A DNA stretch of 64,000 bases, taken from Pontederia crassipes (lineage: Eukaryota > Streptophyta > Magnoliopsida > Commelinales > Pontederiaceae). This document shows positions 61,159-64,000 of this stretch, piece after piece (position 1 is the stretch's first letter; each line of letters opens with the position of its first letter). The position numbers were made by a program, and so were the translations under genes. Where the stretch lies: the NCBI GenBank assembly GCA_030549335.1, contig CM060195.1, positions 7,409,001-7,473,000 on the forward strand, in the 5' to 3' direction. The notes beneath the pieces were generated by a model, which had not been told where the DNA came from, ran no database searches, and saw nothing but the letters and a program-made list of their open reading frames with translations.

Positions 61159-63071
61159 TGTAACGCCCCCAAATTGACCCCCGCCACGTGGCGAAGATCA
61201 ATCTGGAGACGCTACGGCATGCTATAACTTGACCATAATATTGACCACACCTCAGTCAAGAACTGAGACATGTCAGCGGAAAGATAATAAAATAAAAGAA
61301 AATAACATAATTATGCGGAAGTCTAAAAGTGGCTATATCATTGCTAAGAAATAAAATAAGTTCTACATCATGAATCTAAATTGCGAAAGGTAAATGAAAA
61401 CTAAATAACACTCTAAAAGCCCTATGGTTCATGTGATGTCCTATCGCCAGAGCTTCATCACCACACGCCTACTCCACCACGTTACTGACCTGATCCTGTG
61501 GAAATCAGACACAGGGGAGGAGGTCCTCCCGTAAGCTTTATAGCCTAATGGGGAACCACATGATATATAATGCATGACATGAATATAATAATCAGCGATA
61601 AATAATCATGCTTAACTTGAACGTGAAAGATAACATATTAGTATCATGGATCATAATAAGGATAAGATCAACGATATCATGAATCATGAGGATCAATAGT
61701 ACATAGTAAACTTGGAATCATGACATACTTGACTTGACTTGAACTTGAACATGCTTGTTGATCTTGGTTATTAATTAACAATCAGCGTAACTTTGAGGTG
61801 CCTTTAATTCTTGGGGTATGCCCAGCAAATGATACGGCCTTGTGCGGGTCAATGGGTGATCAAACCATAACCAAGGGAGCGACCCTTATCTTAATGCACT
61901 TGGCTTGGACTGGCAACCCATCATTAATCTTTCATCTGAACTTATTAATCACTTTTAGTATCTTTTCATTCTTTGTATCATGTGATGAAGGAGATATAAT
62001 CGGTATGAGGTAAATCAAGACAAAGAGTTCATGTTGGAATTATAAGGAAATCAATAATGTTCATATCAAAATAAAGAGAGACTAATGGGTGAATTTTGCT
62101 GGATTTTACGCTCTCACCTCTTCTGGATTTTTTTTTACGTCCGAAGAATCCCCTTCACCTTACGGCCGTAAAACCCTAATTCTTTGGATTTTTACGCCCG
62201 AGGAATTCCTTCACCTTACGGCCGTAAAACCCTAATACTTTGGATTTTTACGCCCGAGGAATTCCTTCACCTTACGGCCGTAAAACCCTACCTCTCTATT
62301 CCATTACGGTCGTAAAGTTTACCCCTATTGCATTACGGTCGTAAGCTTCATCTCTTTTTCTTTTTTTTTTTAATTCTCTTACGGCCAATCCATCTCCGCT
62401 TTCTCTCTCCATCCTTTTCTCGACCGTAAGAAAATTACGGCCAAACAAATTTACGGCCGTAATACTTCTACTTTAAAATTAGGTTGCGTTATAAAACCGA
62501 AAATGAAATCCCCCCTACGTACTTTCGCCCCACTCTAAATCTTACATCCTAGCAATCAATAATACAGAAATATAACAAACAGAAATAACTATGCATGCAA
62601 CAATCAACCAATCAAAGAATTCAAGAAATCAAACAATTAAAATAATAACTTGAATCATATTCATATTCTTTTCATAACGATTCGGGCATGAATTGAGATA
62701 ATTCAGAGGTCATGCAAGGTGATTTCGATTCACCCACCTCTATTCGCGATCAACGGCCGCGTCCCCTGTTTTCTTCCCTAATTTCCTCTCGGCCACCTTT
62801 TGCAGAATTCCAGCAAAGGCGTGAGAAATTCTGCTCTTGTCGCGCACGAACAATAGCACGGGGAGAAAAGAAAAAAAAGAGGTCGTGGGGTTTAATGCAT
62901 AAATCTGATTCTATATATATAACAATCTCCACCCTAATAAGATTTGATGAAATCAGAATTTATCTCTTTTTCTTTTCCAACTTTGAGTTGCATTGGACTT
63001 TTATCCCCCAGCAGTGTTATCCATCACGTTATATTATTATATATTTTTTTTATCTTTTGCTGATTGTTACA
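61159..63071 (-). repeat. Ty3/gypsy LTR (solo or truncated), same family as 1-2187
   Basis: It starts TGTAACGCCCCCAAATTG and ends near TGATTGTTACA; the right boundary is tentative because flanking 5-mers (AAATT, AAAGA) do not match. Its left half aligns with the window's first LTR, and its terminal blocks resemble the 28290 LTR. By comparison with that element the orientation is minus, yet no primer-binding site precedes 61159. Positions 62110-62465 hold an array of TTACGGCCGTAA, a perfect 12-bp palindrome, and variants. Confidence 0.7.
62110..62465. repeat. TTACGGCCGTAA palindrome array within LTR
   Basis: Several perfect or near-perfect copies of TTTTACGGCCGTAAAA-type words occur, some in a ~60-bp tandem unit (CCGAGGAATTCCTTCACC, then TTACGGCCGTAAAACCCTA). 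Others are single variants, such as ATTACGGTCGTAA. Confidence 0.85.
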
Positions 63072-63080
63072 AAAGATAGG

Positions 63081-63144
63081 AATGGTATAGTATGGTAAGG
63101 ACACTCTTGACGTCCTAGTGTATAGAATGGTATAGTATGGTAAG
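63081..63144. repeat. 19-bp direct repeat before gag
   Basis: AATGGTATAGTATGGTAAG occurs at 63081-63099 and again at 63126-63144. Confidence 0.95.
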
Positions 63145-63302
63145 AGGTTCATGTGCTATCGCCGTGCAGTCGCCACACCCTCCACCGAAAAGTAATGTAA
63201 GTCAAGTTTATGTTTAAGATAAGTTATGATTTATTGATGCATGATTTTATTGTATGAATAGAGGATAAGCATGTCACGACGGTCAGAGCGTATTCAAGAC
63301 CA

Positions 63303-64000
63303 ATGGCCAGAGCGGACCGAAATCTGTATGAGGCATCGGAAGGCCCACTTCCTGAGATGGGGGCCCAGCCGGGTCGCGGACGTGGCCGTGACCGAGGTCG
63401 TGCGCCAAGCCGCGGAAGAGGTAGAGGCCGCGCAGCTAGAGCGCCATTAGAGGAGCATGTGGATGAGTTTGCTCCACCTGAGGGTAGCCAGGCAGGAGAC
63501 AGTCCACCGGCGTCAAGGCGTCATAATCAGAGGGCACGCCATGAAGCAGTAGAAGACACCATCCAGGCTTTCCTAAAGTTGCATCCGCCTCATTATGATG
63601 GAAAGACGGACTTTTTCAAGGCTGAAGAATGGATTGAGACTATGGATCGGATTTTTAAGCTGATGAGATGTACTGATGAACGCAAGGTCCTGTATGTCAC
63701 ACACATGCTTACTGGTACTGCGATGGGCTGGTGGAAGACTACAAGGGCCACCAGGTTCAGAGGGATGGAAGAAGAGGACATAGCATGGGATGAATTTAAG
63801 AAGGCCTTCATGGCGTGCTACACTCCTGTACATGATCGCATCAACAAACAAGAGGAGTTCCTGCAACTACAACAGGGAATTATGTCTGTGGCAGATTATC
63901 ACACCCAGTTCATCCAACTGGAGCAATATTGCCCGATGCCATTTGAAGGGCGTATTAGGGCTAACAGATTCATTAATGGACTACAGCAGGCACTGAAGAC
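63303..64000 (+). CDS. Ty3/gypsy gag polyprotein, 5' part (runs off the window)
   Basis: An open frame of 232 codons without a stop, from the first ATG at 63303 to the window edge (the frame itself is open from about 63258). The N-terminus has an Arg/Gly-rich stretch (GRGRGRDRGRAPSRGRGRGR). The conserved retrotransposon gag core follows, with HPPHYDG, AEEWIETMDRIF, ARGWW-type MGWWKTT, WDEFKKAF and YHTQFIQLEQYCP. It is a relative of the gag in the 28-34 kb element (shared PP-DG and WI-TM-F motifs) but much better preserved. An ATG at 63271 in another frame (Met-Ser-Arg-Arg-Ser-Glu) resembles a typical gag start, so a one- or two-base shift near 63300 is possible. Pol should lie beyond the window. 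Confidence 0.85.
   Translation, partial: MARADRNLYEASEGPLPEMGAQPGRGRGRDRGRAPSRGRGRGRAARAPLEEHVDEFAPPEGSQAGDSPPASRRHNQRARHEAVEDTIQAFLKLHPPHYDGKTDFFKAEEWIETMDRIFKLMRCTDERKVLYVTHMLTGTAMGWWKTTRATRFRGMEEEDIAWDEFKKAFMACYTPVHDRINKQEEFLQLQQGIMSVADYHTQFIQLEQYCPMPFEGRIRANRFINGLQQALK

Overview
This is nuclear DNA of a flowering plant. The genes are interrupted by many GT-AG introns, the spacers are very AT-rich, and the window holds Ty3/gypsy chromovirus and Ty1/copia LTR retrotransposons, SINEs and MITEs, plus a histone gene with a textbook plant histone promoter. The C-terminal end of the actin-depolymerising factor and the overall style lean towards a monocot, but that is an inference. There is no sign of bacterial, organellar or viral genome structure and no CRISPR array.

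Layout. 1-2.2 kb: a decayed gypsy LTR. 4.1-11.7 kb (minus): complete 17-exon gene for plastid ornithine/glutamate acetyltransferase (ArgJ), with two SINEs and one hAT-type MITE in its introns. 15.0-17.2 kb (plus): three-exon organellar RRM protein (ORRM2-like). 17.9-23.4 kb (minus, convergent with the RRM gene): an 18-exon IDM1-like PHD-finger/GNAT acetyltransferase gene. It carries a homopolymer frameshift, an in-frame TGA and a lost zinc ligand, so it is a probable young pseudogene. 23.4-28.3 kb: AT-rich spacer. 28.3-34.5 kb: minus-strand gypsy chromovirus with a huge internal deletion. 35.4-39.9 kb: decayed copia element with intact AACTT target-site duplications. 43.0-44.2 kb (plus): actin-depolymerising factor. 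44.3-53.5 kb: spacer with tandem duplications and old DNA elements. 53.8-54.3 kb (plus): intronless histone H2B. 55.1-55.5 kb (plus): small two-helix membrane protein. 56.0-59.6 kb (minus): eight-exon TIC32-like short-chain dehydrogenase. 61.2-64 kb: another gypsy LTR, then the open gag reading frame of a gypsy element that runs off the window.

The genes do not form an operon or a pathway; they are independent housekeeping genes (arginine synthesis, organelle RNA binding, actin turnover, chromatin, redox) set among transposons. I rebuilt exon structures by eye, using reading-phase agreement across every junction. ArgJ (472 aa), the RRM protein (175 aa), ADF (139 aa) and the SDR (327 aa) each close perfectly in frame. 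I did not find a convincing new biological system. The most unusual observations are the mutation pattern of the IDM1-like gene, two neighbouring exon-plus-splice-site duplications whose extra copy has lost its splice site, and related LTRs that carry unrelated palindrome-rich arrays at the same relative place.
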